The notes below the pieces were generated by a model, which was not told the DNA's origin, did not search any database, and saw only the letters and a list, made by a program, of their open reading frames with translations. This document shows positions 8,939-21,001 of a stretch of DNA of 64,000 bases, in pieces; position 1 is the stretch's first letter; each line of letters opens with the position of its first letter. Position numbers and translations under genes: made by a program. Origin of the DNA: Medakamo hakoo. Its lineage: Eukaryota; Chlorophyta; Trebouxiophyceae; Coccomyxaceae. Location of the stretch: positions 434,001 through 498,000 of the forward strand of contig CP089463.1 of assembly GCA_026636295.1 (NCBI GenBank), read 5' to 3'.

Positions 8939-9030
8939 CGGTGTGTGTGTGTATGTGAGAGAGAGAGAGAGAGAGAGAGGGAGGGAGGGAGGGAGGGAGG
9001 GCGGCGTGTGCGTGTGTGCGTGTGTGTGTG
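8939..9030. repeat. Compound GT/GA/GGGA/GT microsatellite
   Basis: Adjacent blocks of GT, GA, GGGA and GT repeats fill the convergent spacer just after the Ycf54 stop and so lie in its 3'UTR. Confidence 0.9.
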
Positions 9031-9101
9031 AGAGGGGGGCGGGGTGTGAGAAAAAAAGAGTTTTCTGCATCCAACAAAAAAATTTTTACATGCTCGACAC
9101 T

Positions 9102-10160
9102 CTAACCCAGCGCCGCGACGCACCCACCCGCCCTCCCGCACACCAGCTCGCCCGCCAGCGGGCCCGGCTCGTGGTCTTCCTCGTCATTGTCGCTTCGCAC
9201 CACCCATTGCTTGACGCGCTCGCAGCCCGCCCGCGCCGCCGCAGGGCACGCTGGCAGGTCACGGCCGAGGTAAATGTCGTAGACGGCGGCCGACAGGGGC
9301 TTGGATTCGACCTCACCGATGGGCACGCCGTCCAGGGCGATGGACAGGCGCCCACCCGGCGCCCGGCCGAATTCCAGGACAGTCCCCGCGCGGACCATGC
9401 CGGCGGGCCCGCGGGCGGACGGTGGAAGGACGTCAGACCGGAACAGGGAGATGACGGTTTGCAGGGCGCCGTCGTCCGGCGACCCGCCCACCGTCACGAT
9501 CCTGCGAGAGAGGATGCGCGCGTACTCGGCCTTCATGAGGGGCAGGGGCAGGGCGCGCCGTGTCCGGACGACGAGCGTCTTCGGGACGTCGTCGGCGGAG
9601 CGCAGGGCGCGCGAGAACTCGAGGCCGGCCGGCCCTTTGGCGGCCGCCTTCAACGCCGCCGACTTTTGCGCTTCTTCCGGCTTGACGTACACAGCAAAAT
9701 CATAGATTCTGAGGGACGCTCCCATGAGGTTGAAGGCGCGCGTCCCCACCGCCGCCAATTGGTGGGAGGCCGCGCCGCGCCCGCCGTCGCCCGCGGCCGG
9801 TGGCGCAATGCGGGAAGGGAAGCACGACGTCTCTCGCCACGCCGCGTCGACGGGGGAGAGCGTGGAGTCTTGAGACACGGCCACACCGCGGAGCCAGGGC
9901 GGGAGGGCGGAGGCCAGGGACGACGCGAGGCCGTCCACAAAGGACAGGGCGGCATCCAGCGGGGTTGGTTCCGGCAGCGGTGGAGGCGGCGCCGTCGAGG
10001 CGGCCAGCGCGTCGGCCGCGGACGCGGACAGGGATGCCAGGCCCGCGCCGCCGTTGCCGCCGTCACGCCGACCGCGTCGCCGCCATGGGCGTAGCCGGCC
10101 CGGCCGGACGATGGCCCGGAAGAGGCCCCGGCGTGGGGGTGGGGACTCGTCCGGCTGCAT
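9102..10160 (-). CDS. Chalcone-isomerase-like fatty-acid-binding protein (plastid FAP type)
   Basis: Single exon of 352 residues from the ATG at 10160. After about 125 low-complexity residues that include an Arg-rich N-terminus (possible plastid targeting), the CHI-like fold begins: VGTRAFNLMGASLRIYDFAV, then PKTLVVRTRRALPLPLMK, followed by SLFRSDVLP, GTVLEF and the strand GRLSIALDGVPIGEVESKPL before AVYDIYLGRD. This order is the one seen in plant FAPs, CHI-fold proteins that bind fatty acids in plastids and lack chalcone isomerase activity. True CHI catalysis is unlikely since algae of this kind do not make flavanones by that route; this is inference. About 50 residues after the fold are unassigned. 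Head-to-head with the GNAT gene. Confidence 0.85.
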   Translation of the reverse strand: MQPDESPPPRRGLFRAIVRPGRLRPWRRRGRRDGGNGGAGLASLSASAADALAASTAPPPPLPEPTPLDAALSFVDGLASSLASALPPWLRGVAVSQDSTLSPVDAAWRETSCFPSRIAPPAAGDGGRGAASHQLAAVGTRAFNLMGASLRIYDFAVYVKPEEAQKSAALKAAAKGPAGLEFSRALRSADDVPKTLVVRTRRALPLPLMKAEYARILSRRIVTVGGSPDDGALQTVISLFRSDVLPPSARGPAGMVRAGTVLEFGRAPGGRLSIALDGVPIGEVESKPLSAAVYDIYLGRDLPACPAAARAGCERVKQWVVRSDNDEEDHEPGPLAGELVCGRAGGCVAALG

Positions 10161-10434
10161 TCGCGTCCGGTCAGCCTGCGCGAGTCGGCTGTCTCGGAAA
10201 AACGGGAGGAGTGGGAGCGCAGCGCCGCCTCCTCGGGACTGTCAGACTAGAGCTTGATGCGCCTGGCGAGAGGGTGGTGTGGGTGTGGAGCGCGCCCAGC
10301 CGTGCGTGAGAGAGCACGGGGAAAGGGGGGACCGCGCGCGCTGTCTGCGAGAAACAACTCGCCTCTGCATCGCAGTCGGCCTGGCACAATGCGTTTGTTC
10401 TTTGGGGGCTGGAAAGCCTCGTCCTCACACAGAG

Positions 10435-11163
10435 ATGCGTCTCCACCTCGAGCTCGCCGGACCAGGCGCCCCTCTGCGGGCCGCGGCGGCTGTGCGTGCC
10501 GCCGCGTTTGGCTCGCAACTCCCTCCAGGCCGCTCCGCCTGGGCCCAAGCCGCCTTCATCCGCGGCAAGACGGGCGACGCGTGGACAGCACTAGAAGCCA
10601 AGATTGCTGGAACAGACGCCGACTGGGCCGGGGTGCGGGTGGTCTGCCTGCTGGCGTCCGTGTTTGAGGTGGACGGGCAGCGGGCAGGCGGCGAGCCGGC
10701 AGGTCTGTCCAGTGCCGTGGTCGACCTGCCGTCCCTCCCGCCCACCGTGGCCGCCGCCTTGGCCGCCGCGACCGACCCGTCCTGCTGCCTGCCAGGGCCT
10801 CTCGGCTCGCAGTCCAGGCGGTGGGCTCTGGGCACGCTCGACGTCAACGTGGGCCCAGCCCTGCCGTCGGAGCGGCTGCGCGCCCAGCCCCCGCCCGGCG
10901 GGGGCGCGCTCGCCTACCTCTCCAACGTGTCCGTCGCGTCCCCTGCCCGGCGGGCCGGCGTCGGGTCCGCCCTGGTCAGGCATGCTTTGGACGTGATCGC
11001 TCCCAGCCTGGGTGTGACCAGGGTCGCGGTCCACGCGGCGACGGCGGCGGCGGACGCGCTGTACGCACGGGCCGGGTTCGCGCTGGCGGGGGAGGAGGGA
11101 CGCGCGGCGGCGCGGGCGCGGTGCGAGGAGCCGCGGAGGCTGTTTGTGATTGATGTCAGGTAG
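10435..11163 (+). CDS. GNAT-family N-acetyltransferase
   Basis: Single exon, 243 residues from the ATG at 10435 (MRLHLELAG); the frame is open further upstream, so a longer form is possible. The C-terminal half has the GNAT core: the strand AYLSNVSVASPARR, the acetyl-CoA pyrophosphate loop RRAGVGSALVRHA (R-x-x-G-x-G/A pattern), and the C-terminal ADALYARAGFALAGEE, the usual Y-x-x-x-G-F helix-strand. The N-terminal half, including AAFGSQLPPGRSAW, resembles plastid-type plant GNAT proteins. Substrate unknown. The final residues RRLFVIDVR fit a last beta strand. Tandem with, and 295 bp upstream of, the CHD gene. Confidence 0.8.
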   Translation: MRLHLELAGPGAPLRAAAAVRAAAFGSQLPPGRSAWAQAAFIRGKTGDAWTALEAKIAGTDADWAGVRVVCLLASVFEVDGQRAGGEPAGLSSAVVDLPSLPPTVAAALAAATDPSCCLPGPLGSQSRRWALGTLDVNVGPALPSERLRAQPPPGGGALAYLSNVSVASPARRAGVGSALVRHALDVIAPSLGVTRVAVHAATAAADALYARAGFALAGEEGRAAARARCEEPRRLFVIDVR

Positions 11164-11458
11164 ACCAGCGTGCGTAGAGCTATCCAACGGTGGCAAAACG
11201 GAGAGCAGTGAAGCCATAGCCGATTTACCCGTATTACCGCCGCTGATTTGACACACCGTCCTACGTGGCGGCGGGGTGGGTGAAACACAAGCGGCACCGC
11301 GCGGTGTTGTGTGTCTCTGCATTCTGGAGACAAAAACAAATCAGAGGGGGTGAGGGGGCCCGCGCTTCCCCTCCTCCTCTTCACCCCGCGGGCTGCACGA
11401 GCCCACGTGTGCCGCCGTGCCCGGGACCCTCCTCCCCGGCGCCCACACACGTGGGATC

Positions 11459-12481
11459 ATGCGGACAAAACCGCACTCGCCGCGCAAGCGGCAGCTCCCA
11501 GCCAACGCGCATGCGCAGGACCACCGGTCCCTCTCCGCGGACGACGGCGGCGCCGAGCTGTCCTCGCGCGACGACACACCGGCCCGGGACGCCAAGCGGG
11601 CGCGGCCGGGGGGTGGGGGTGGGGGCGGGCCGGGGTTGCGCCCCCCGCCGCGCGCGCCACCGGCCGGCCGCGGCCGTGGCAGCCTGCGCCGTGCGACCCG
11701 GCCCTTCCCGCCCGGCTCCCGCCGTCCGCCGTCGTCGGACGGCGAGGGCGGCAGCGCGTCCCCCTCGTCCTCTGACGCAGAAGAAGGGGAAAAGCACAAG
11801 AATGACGTCGACGCCGCCGCGCCCTCGTCGTCCTCTCCTTCCCCCTCGGACGACGACGACGGCGGCGGCGGCGAGCCCCTGCCGCGCCGCGGCCACCGCC
11901 CGCCGCCCCGCCCGCCGCCCCGCCCGCCGCCGCCGCGCTCCACCCGCCTCCCGCCCGCCCGCAAACTCATTACAGGCCGCAAACGCATCGTGGACGCCGA
12001 GACGAGTGAGTCCGACTCCGGCTACGAGGAAATGGAGGACGACGAGCCGGGCGGCGGCGGCGGCGGCGGCGACGGCCACGACGACGCGTGCGCCGCGTGC
12101 GGCTCGGCCGCGGGCGCCGACTCCCTCCTGCTGTGCGACGCCTGCCCGCGCGCCCTGCACGTCGCCTGCCTGGAACCGCCGCTGGCCAAGGTGCCGGCAG
12201 GCGACTGGCTGTGCCCGGCGTGCGCGGACGAGGCGGCGCTCGGGGCGGGCGTGCGCGCGATCGCCGCGCACGTCGGCGGCCCGGCCACGGCCGCGGGCGC
12301 GGGTGCGGGCGCGCCGCCCTACGCCGGCCGCCGGGCCGCCCGGTCGGCCGTGCGGCCCGCCCTGGCGCTGCCCTCGGCGGCGGGGCCGGCGGCGTACTGG
12401 GCCGGGCCCCTGCGTGCGACGGTGGCCGAGGGCCGCGGCACGGGCGAGCCGGCTGCTGGCGGCACGCCCGGCAGGGCGGCG

Positions 12482-12515
<34 letters not shown>

Positions 12516-12739
12516 TGCCCGCGGCCGCGTTCCTGCCCGCGCACCAGGGCGACCGCGCCGCGGCCGGGCCCGCCGTCCCGGCCCCTCCCTACCCGCCGCC
12601 TGGCCGGCCGGGCGCGCCCCGCCTGCGGTCGACGGCGGAACTGCACGCGCGCGCGCCCGCGGGCGGGCCGGCGGGCGAGGTCGCCGGCGGCGGCCTGGCG
12701 TCCCCGCCGGCCGTGCGCTCCCCGCCCGGGAGGATGCGC

Positions 12740-12779
<40 letters not shown>

Positions 12780-15700
12780 AGCCTCTTGGAGGCACGCAAG
12801 GTCTGACCTACCTCGTCCTGTGGAAGGGCAAGTCGGCCCTGCACGCGTCCTGGGTGCCGGGCGCGGTGCTGGAGGCGGCGTCGCGGTCCAGCCCGGGCCT
12901 GCGCCGCCGGCTGAAAGCCTATCAGGAGGCGGCGGCGGCGGGCGCGGACGCGGCGGGCGGCGGCGGCCGTGGCGGCGGTGCGCACCACCACCACCACCGC
13001 CCGACCAGCCCGGCCGCGCCGGCCGCGCCCGCCGACGCCGCCCCGACCGCCGACGCGGTGTGGGCCGCGTCGTCCGCCGCCGCCATGGCGGGCGCGGCCG
13101 CGCTCGGCCTGCCCGGCATCCCGCACGCCGACCTGGTCGTCTCCCGCGCGCTGGCGTCCCGCCCGGCGCCCGCCGTGGGTTACGGCCGCCACGCCCGCCG
13201 GCCTGCCTGGGGTGTCGAGGTGCTGGTCACCTGGGCGGGCGCGGGGTACGAAGCCGCGACGTGGGAGGCCGAGCCGGACGTGGCGGCCGCGCCCGGCGGC
13301 GCCGCGGCCCTGGCGGCCATGGCCGCGCGCGCGCCCATCGCCGACCGCGCGCCCGGCCTGCAAGCCGCGGCGGCCGCCCTTCAAAAAGCCGCGGCAGGCG
13401 CTGCTGCGAGCGACGGCGGCAAGCGCGGACCCACCGGCGGCGGCGGGCGGTTTGCCGACACGCCGGCCTACCTTGGCGTACCGCTCCTCCCTCCACCGCC
13501 GCCGCCGCCGCCGCCTGGACGGGGTGGGCGCCCGCCCGGCCGCCCGCCCGTGCCCGCCGCGCCCCATCCAGGCCCGCCCCGCCGCCTGCACCGGTACCAG
13601 CTGGACGGCCTGAACTGGCTGCAAGAAAAACACGCGGCGGGCGTGAACGTGGTGCTGGCGGACGAGATGGGACTGGGCAAGACGGTCCAGGTGAGGGGAG
13701 GACGGGGGGGGGGGGGCATGGGCAAGGGGAGGGGAGGCGCGGCGCCTTGTGTTTTCCCCCTCACCCCGTCGCTCACACACACGCACACACACACATACAC
13801 ACACACACAACCAACCCAACAGGCCGTCGCCCACATCGCCGTCCGGTCCCTGGGCGCCGGCTCCGGCGCCCCCCACCTCATCGTCGCCCCGCTGTCCACG
13901 CTGGCGAACTGGGCGCGCGAGCTGCGCGCGTGGGCGCCGTCCCTCAACGCCGTCGTCCTGGCCGGGTCGCGGGCGGCCAGGGCGCTGGTGCTGGAACACG
14001 AGCTGGTCGCGCCCACAGCGGGCGAGGTGGAGCGGGTTGCAGCGGCTCGCGCGGCGGCGGCGGCGGCGGCGGCGGACGAAGCGGTCGGTGGGGGTGGCGG
14101 GCGCCGCCGTGGTGGCGGGCGGCCGCCACCCCAGCGCCCGCCGTCCCCGCCCGCGCCCGCCGCCTCCGACTCCCGCACCCTGACCGCGCCCATGGACGCG
14201 GGCGGCGGCGGCGGCGGCGGCGGCGAAGAAGTCGCCCAGCCCAGCGCGGCCGCCGGTGGCGCCGGCCGCCGGGTGTCCTCCGCCCTGGCCGCGCGCGTGA
14301 CGCCGCACGTCGTCCTCGCCTCTTACGAATCCGCCGTCGCGGAAGCCGCCTCCCTGGGCCGCCTGGCCTGGGACTGCCTGGTCGTCGACGAAGCCCACCG
14401 CCTGCGCCGGCGCGAGTCCCGGCTGTTTGCCGCGTTGGGCGGCCTGTCCGCCGCGCACCGCGTGCTGCTGACGGGCACGCCCGTCCAAAACGGCGTCGCG
14501 GAACTCTTTGGCCTGCTCCACTTCCTGGACCCGGCCCGCTTCCCGACGGAGTCGGCCTTTGACGCGGAGTTCCACATCCCCTCCGCGCCGGCTGCTGCTG
14601 CACCGCCGGGTGCGGGTGAAGGCGCCGGCGGCGGAGGCGCGGCCGCCCCGGCCGCGCCCGACCCGGCGGAGGTCGACGCGGCCGTCGCCCGGGTGCGCGC
14701 TGCGCTCGCGCCCCGCCTCCTCCGCCGCCGCGTCCGGGACGTGGCCACCCAGCTGCCGCCCAAACGGGAAGCCCTGGTCCGTGTCGAGCTGTCCGCCGAA
14801 CAAAAGACGTTCTACCGGGCGTTGCTGACGCGGGCGTACCCAGCGCTCGCCGCGGGCGCGCGCGCGGCCGCAGCGGCTGGCCAGCGCGAAGAGCAGAAAG
14901 CGCCGGCCCGCGGCGACGGCTCGCGCGCCGCGGCCGCGACCTCCCTGTCCAACGTGCTCATGCAGTTGCGCAAGGCCTGCTGCCACCCATACCTGTTTGA
15001 GGGCGCGGAGGGCGAGGCGGACACGGAGGCCGTGCGGGCGGCGTGCTCTGCGGCCGCCGCCCGCACGCCCGCCGACGCGCCGCCCGCCGTCGCGGCGTCG
15101 GCCGCCGCCGCCGCGACCGAGGCCGCCCTCTCCCCCGCCGCCCGCCTCGACCGCCTCGTCCGCTCCTCCGGCAAGCTCGCCCTCCTGGACAAGCTCGTCC
15201 CCAGGCTGGCCGCACAGGGGCACCGCGTCCTGGTCTACTCCCAGTTCACGCGCGTCCTGGACATCCTGGAGGACTGGGCGGCCGGGCGGGGCCTGGGCTG
15301 CGTGCGCGTGGACGGGTCCACGCCCGGCCCCGCCCGCCAGGCCGCCATCGACGCGTTCAACGCCGCCGGCCCCGCTGACCCGGCGCACAACGACCGCGGG
15401 CCCGCCGCGTCGCCGCCCTCCTCCCTCCCGCTCTTCCTGCTGTCCACGCGCGCGGGCGGCTTGGGCATCAACCTCGCGTCGGCCGACACCGTCATCCTGC
15501 ACGACGCCGACTGGAACCCGCACGCGGACACGCAGGCCGCCGCGCGGGCGCACCGCCTGGGCCAGACGCGCCCGGTGCTGGTGTTGCGCCTGGTCGCGCG
15601 GGCGACGGTGGAGGAGCGCATGGCGGCCCAGGCCCGGCGCAAGCTGGTGCTGGGGCGCCTCGTCGTGCGGGGGGCGGGCGCGGGCGCGGGCGGTGGCGGC

Positions 15701-16498
15701 GGCGGCGGGGGGCGCCGCCGCGGCGGCGGCGGCCCGTCCGACCCGTCCGATCCCGCGGGCGCGCATGCCCCACCCAACCTGGCCGAACTGAACGACCTGC
15801 TCCGGTACGGCGCGGCCGACCTGTTCCGGGATGACGACCTGCCGGACGGCGGGGAGCAAGGCGGTGGCGGCGGCGGTGGTGGTGAGGACGGCGGCGGCGG
15901 CGACGCAGCCGCCACCGCCGAAGGCAAGCCGCCCGTCGATGGCCAGGCCGCCACCACGCGCGTCGCTCGCACGGGCGGCATCGCCCACGCCGAAGCCGCG
16001 GCTGGTCGCACGGGCGGCGCCCTGGGCGGCCGGGCGGCGGCCGTGCGCATCGTATGGGACGAGCCTGCCATCGAGCGGTTGCTCGACCGCAGCGACCTGG
16101 AGGCAGCGGCGGCGGACGCCGCGGCGAAAGCGGCGGCGGCGGTGGAAGGCGACACGCCTGCCGAACCGGAGGATGACGACGACTTTCTGGCCGCCTTCCG
16201 CGTCGCCCGCTTCCAGACGGCGGCGGGCGGGCCGGGCGAGGACGAGGCGGCGGCCGCCGCCGCGGCGGAGCGCGCGGCTGAAGCCGCGGCGGCCGCGGCC
16301 GCGGCCGCCGCCGCCACGGCCGGGGCGGAGGAGGCGCTGCGCGAGCCTTCCCCTTCCCGCCCCGCCGACCCGGCGTTCTGGGACGCCCTGTTGGCCGACC
16401 AGCACGCGGCGTTGCTGGCGGCGGAGGGCGGCGGCGGCGACCTGGGCAAGGGCGCGCGCGGGCGCGGGCGCGGCAAGGTCAATTATGCGGAAGCGCCG

Positions 16499-16530
<32 letters not shown>

Positions 16531-17962
16531 GTTTGAAGACCAGGAGGAGGAGGAGGAGGAAGAGGAGGAGGCAGGTGAGGACGACGGTGACGAAGGCGCC
16601 GCCGAAGCCCAAAAGCGGGGCGGCGTGCCGGCGCTGCGGGCGGAACCAGCGCTGGCGGCGTGGGCGGCGGCCCACGCCGCGCGCGTCCAGCGCGCCTCGC
16701 CCCACCCCCGCCCGCGCGGCCGGCCGGGGAGGCGGGCCGCGGGCGCGGCCGACCCGCTGACCGACGCGGCCCGGTCCCTGGTCCTGGAGCCGGAGACCGG
16801 GCGCCCGCTCTCCGTGTGCGGCGTGAGCGCCGAGCAGGGCACCGTCCTGCTGGCGGGGCTGCTGTCGCTGGGTGCGGCCGCGTTTGCCGACGCGGCGGCC
16901 CGCGCCCGCGTCGCGGCCCGCGCGTCCGTCTCGCCGCCCACCGCCCGGCGGTGGGCGCGCGCCGCCATTGCGGCGCTGTCCGTCCTGGCCGCGGCCCCGC
17001 CCCCGCCGCCGCAGGCGCGGGCGGGCAACGAGTCTCCACCGCCGCCGCCGCGCCTGCCCGACCCCCTGGTCGTCGCCCTGTTTGGCAGCGCGTCCACGGC
17101 CGAAATGACGGTCGAGCACGTCGGCCTGATGGACGCGGTGCACGAAGCGGGGCGGCGGGCGGGCGCCGCCGCCGCCGTCGCGGAGGCCCAGCACCGGGCG
17201 GGCGGCGGGCGGGGCGAGGGCGACCCCGCCTACGTGTGGGCCGCGCTGCTGGGCCTGCCGCCCGGCCCCGGCGGGGCGCCGCCGCCCCTCCCGCCCGGCG
17301 CGGCCATCGACCCGGGCCCGCCCGGCTGGTCGCCCGTCCACGACGCCGCACTCGTCCGGGGCGTGTGCGCGCACGGGTGGGGCCGGTGGGCGGACGTCGC
17401 GGCCGAGGTGGGGTTGGAGCTCTCGGGGGGCGCGCCCGGGTCCGAGGTGTCCGACTTCTTGCGGGCGCGCCTGCGGGAGGTGGCGGGCGCGACCGCGGCC
17501 GCGGCCGCCGCGTCCGCCGCCGCCGCCGTCAGCCGGGGCATCCACCTGTCCGGCAGCGTGCGGAGTGGGCCGGGGTGGGGCTCGGCGTCCGCGTGGGCCG
17601 ACCGCCTGCCGTGCTTGAGCTCCCTGGCGCTGGAGCGCCGCCGCCGCGCGGTGCAGAGCGCCGTCGACGCCGCCCGGCGGCGGCAGGCGGCCGTGGCGGC
17701 GCGCGCGGCGGAAGACAAGGCGGGGCCGGCGGCGCTGGCTCAAGCTCACCAGCGCCAGGCCGCGCTGCAAGCCGCGGCGGCGGCGGCGGCTGAAACGCCC
17801 GAGGCAGCGGCGGCCGCGGCCGGTGGCCAACCACCCGAGGCAGTTGCGTCTCCACCGCCACCGGGTGGCGCCGCTCTCCAGCTGGAGGACGACGGCGCGC
17901 AGCAGCAACGCGCGTCGCCCTCCCCACCGAACAATGGCGCCATGGCCTGGCAGTCAATCTGA
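11459..17962 (+). CDS. CHD3/PICKLE-type chromatin remodeler
   Basis: Exons 11459-13690 and 13823-17962 give 2123 residues. The 132-bp intron (CAG|GTGAGG ... CAACAG) is a multiple of three and stop-free. Domain order: PHD finger at about 210-257 (CAACGS...CDACPRALH...CPACAD), two degenerate chromodomains at about 446-494 and 557-610, SNF2 ATPase from about 710 with DEMGLGKT (motif I) just before the intron, DEAHR (motif II, about 932), TGTPVQNG (motif III), and helicase C through STRAGGLGINLASAD and HRLGQTRPV near 1350. The remaining 770 residues include acidic, Ala-rich and SANT-like Trp-containing stretches. PHD-chromo-chromo-SNF2 is the CHD3/Mi-2/PICKLE layout; these slide nucleosomes and, in plants, silence developmental genes. 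Nuclear. Long Pro, Gly and Ala runs are genome-typical. Confidence 0.93.
13774..13809. repeat. (CA)n run at the 3' end of the CHD intron
   Basis: CA repeat with two variant units, ending 13 nt before the acceptor CAACAG at 13817-13822. Confidence 0.85.
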
Positions 17963-17973
17963 TTCTTTTTTTA

Positions 17974-18017
17974 GTGTGTGTGTGTGTGTGTGCGCGCGCG
18001 CGCGCGCGTGTGTGTGT
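17974..18017. repeat. GT/GC alternating purine-pyrimidine tract
   Basis: A (GT)n-(GC)n-(GT)n run in the convergent spacer right after the CHD stop, a sequence type able to adopt Z-DNA. Confidence 0.85.
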
Positions 18018-18144
18018 TCTGTAGGCTTTATGCTTTGCGCTCTGTTTTTTCCACCTCCCGCCCCTCTCTCCCTCTCTCCAAGTGAGACAAACATGCACGC
18101 ACCGCGCGCGGGCGTTCCCCTCACCCCCTTCCCTCCTCGCCCCC

Positions 18145-21001
18145 TCAAGGCTCCGGACCCGGCACGTCGACCCGGCGGAAAAGGTACAGGTACGCCAAGT
18201 CCAGGGGCGGGCCCGCGGCCGAGGCGGCGACCTTGTCGTCGTTCAGGATGACCCACCGCCCGCCGCGCAGGGCGTGGGCCACGTAGTGCCCGCAGCCCGT
18301 GTGGGCGCCCAAGTGGGAGACGGTGGCGACGAGCGTGTACTTGGCCGGGCCGTCATCGGGCGGGGAGGACGGCTGGGCGGAGGCGGGCGCGTCGGCGGGC
18401 GCGTGCCCGCCCCCGCCGCTCACTGCCGCGACCGCGGCATCCAGGTCGTCCGCGTGCGAGAACAGCCAGTCGCCCGCGCGTTCGGCGGACCCGCCGGTGG
18501 CGGCCAGGGCGGCCGTGGCTTGGACGGCCGTGAAACCCATGGCCGTCAGCATTTCCACGGCGGCCGGGTCGGCGGCGGGCGCGCCGCCGCCGCCGGCGCC
18601 GCCAGCTGGCGGCGCCGCCGGCGCAGCGGGAGGGGAGTCAAAGTCCGCGTCGCCCGCGTGTTCGAGCGCCCACTCCACCGCGGCTTCGGGGCCACGACCC
18701 GCCGTCGCTAACGCAGCGCGGGCCGCACCATTGGCAGAAAAGCCCATGCCTTCCACGGCCGCAACGACGGCGGCGTCGGTGGTTGGGGCGGGCGGACCGG
18801 GCGCGGGCTCGGCCGCCGGCCCACCATCCTCGGGCTGCAACACTTCACCCGGCTGGGGCCCGCCCGGCGCCCGCAGCCCGCTCAGGTCCAGCTTCGTGGG
18901 GACGGGCACCAACGCTTCCAGCTTGCGCGGCCGCCACTGGTCGTCCACGTAGTACCGGCGCAGCGAGACGGCCAGGAAGGGCGGGAAGGTGGCAAAGCGC
19001 GCGCGCCGCGTCGCGGTCACGGCCTCCCCCCCCGCCGCCGCGGACAGGTAGCCGTCCACGGGTTCGTCGGCCGCCCAGGCGCTCAGGCAGGCGTCAAAGG
19101 GGACGATGGGCAGCACAGGCGGCTTGGGGCTCGTGGACGGAGCGGCGGCGTCGGCTGCCGGCGCGCCGCCGGCGGCGGCCGTGCTGTCGCCCCCTTCCGC
19201 GCAGATGAACGCGTCCGCGCCCGCTTCCGCCATCTTGGCGCGTTTGGCCTCCCGGTCCGCCGCGGCCGCCACAGCGTCAGCATTCGTGGCCGCAGACAGC
19301 GGAATGTCCAGGGACAGCACGTTGTGGCCGTCCGTCGTCGAGTAGCGGACGGCGCCCGTCTTGCCACAGGCAATCCGTTCTTCGACCGCAAAGCGCAGCG
19401 CGTCGGCCGTCGGGCGCTGGCCGGCAGGCAACCGCCCGGCCGCCACCGCCCCACGCTCCGCCCGGGTCAGGGCGTTGAGCAGGTGTTGCAAGAATTCCAC
19501 CGCGTCCTGCTGGCGTGACGACGAAAACTCTGGGTGGCCTTTCCCGATCAGCGTTTTGAAGGCGGCCGGGCGAACGGCGTCGGCCGCGGCGGGCGGCGCC
19601 TTGGGGCCGGGAGCGGCGGACGCGTCGGCGGGCTCGGCAGGCGAGGACCGCACGGGCGCCGGCGCGGCCGCCGTGCGGGCGGTGGCCAGGGCGACGCCGA
19701 CCTTGGCGAGCTGGGACGGCAGGTCGCCGGCCAGGTCGGGCGGCGCGGCGCCGAAAATCGCGGACGCCGCGTCCGCGCTCCCGTACCGTTCCCGCAGGCC
19801 CGGCACCGCCCACAGGGCTTGCAACACCGAATTCATGTAGCAGGAATTGCCCAGGTTGACAAAGCCGACGTGGCCCGGGCCGGACAGGGGTTCCAGGGCC
19901 CCGCCGCCCCCCTCCGTGATGCGCGCGCTCTCAAACGCGAGGTTCGCGTCGACGCTCAGTTCAGCCATCGTCTTCTCCGTCTTTTCGCACGCCTGGCGGT
20001 TGATGCCCCACCAGGCCAGGTGGTCCGCCAGCTGCGGGTCCGTCACCAGGTCGTCCTCGTCCGCCGCGTAAGAATAGACGTCCGCGCCCGACGCCGTGAT
20101 GGTCCCCAGCTTGACGACCAGCGGAAACTTTTTGCCGGTCGCTTCGTAGTGGCGGAGCGCGGCGCCGTTCCCGCCGCTCCCGTCCCAGTTGGCCCGGCCC
20201 GACCCAATGAAGCCCGTGGACAGGTTGAGCCACAAGTTGTCCGTGACGCCCGTCTCATCGCACTTCCAGCACGCCGGGTCGGACGGGATGCGGCGGCCGT
20301 GGGCGCCCAGCCCCTCCTCCAGCTGGCGCAGGTCGGCCGCGTAGCGGGACACCTTGCGCGGCTCGTCGTCCTCCCAGGCGGCGACGGCGTCGAGCGTCCC
20401 CGCGTCGTCCGCGGACGCGACGGCCGCCAGGACGGCCTGGATGTCGTCCGGTAAAGAAGGGCAGGGCAGGGGCAGGGCCACCCGGCCGGGCATGGCAACC
20501 AGGGCGGCGCTTTTCAGCGTGCGCGTGGGCGGCCCGCCCTCCGCGGAAAACCCGCCCGGCAGCCCGATGGCCAGGCGTTCAGGCTTCGCCGCCGCCGCTT
20601 CGGCTTCTTCGTCCACGACTTTGGTCCAGGCCTCGTGCAGGTACAGGCGGGCGCCGGACCGGGACGCGTCCAGGGCGAGGTGGTCGGCGCCGGCGGACTG
20701 TGAGTGTGTGTGTGTGTGGTGAGGGGATGGATGGGCGGGTGAGGAGGGTGGAAGACACCCGAACGAATGCAATCGGGCAAGTTTTTGCGACGCACCGCAC
20801 GCCCTTCACACTGCCACGCCTCCTTACCTGCCACGTGCTCAGGTTCAGATACAGCCCACCGGGCGACAGCGGGGTGTCAAAGCCGTAGACAGACTCGTCC
20901 TTGTGGACGCGGGCGCCAGGAGGTGGGGCGCGCAGCGGCGTGGCCGCAGCGGCTTCAAGGACGGCGGCCAGGGCCGCGTCGGTGGAGGTGGTGGTCGCCA
21001 T
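18145..21001 (-). CDS. UBP14: Ubiquitin-specific protease, UBP14/USP5 (isopeptidase T) type
   Basis: Exons 21001-20828 and 20697-18145 encode 908 residues. Exon 1 (MATTTSTDAALAAV) carries DESVYGFDTPLSPGGLYLNL, the N-terminal UBP14/USP5 block. The zinc-finger UBP domain follows at about 190-260 (CWKCDETGVTDNLWLNL...YEATGKKFPLVVKL), which in the family grips the free C-terminus of unanchored ubiquitin. The catalytic Cys box is NLGNSCYMNSVLQ near 340, two UBA domains lie near 640-780, and the His box GHYVAHALRGGRWVILND is near 858. All hallmarks of isopeptidase T, which disassembles free polyubiquitin for recycling, are present. Cytosol or nucleus. Donor CAG|GTAAGG; acceptor CTCACAG after a CA run. 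Head-to-head with the HAD phosphatase. Confidence 0.93.

Noticed and set aside
9102-10160. Calling the CHI-fold protein a true chalcone isomerase
   Set aside because: Its signature order is that of FAP-type CHI-like proteins and a flavonoid pathway is not expected here.
13691-13822. Treating the CHD intron as coding
   Set aside because: It has GTGAGG and CAACAG borders, a CA repeat and no similarity to the ATPase core, which is continuous when it is removed.
11381-17908. A 2,175-codon - strand open frame opposite the CHD gene
   Set aside because: Arg/Gly/Pro low complexity without domains, while the + strand has PHD, chromo and SNF2 motifs in order.
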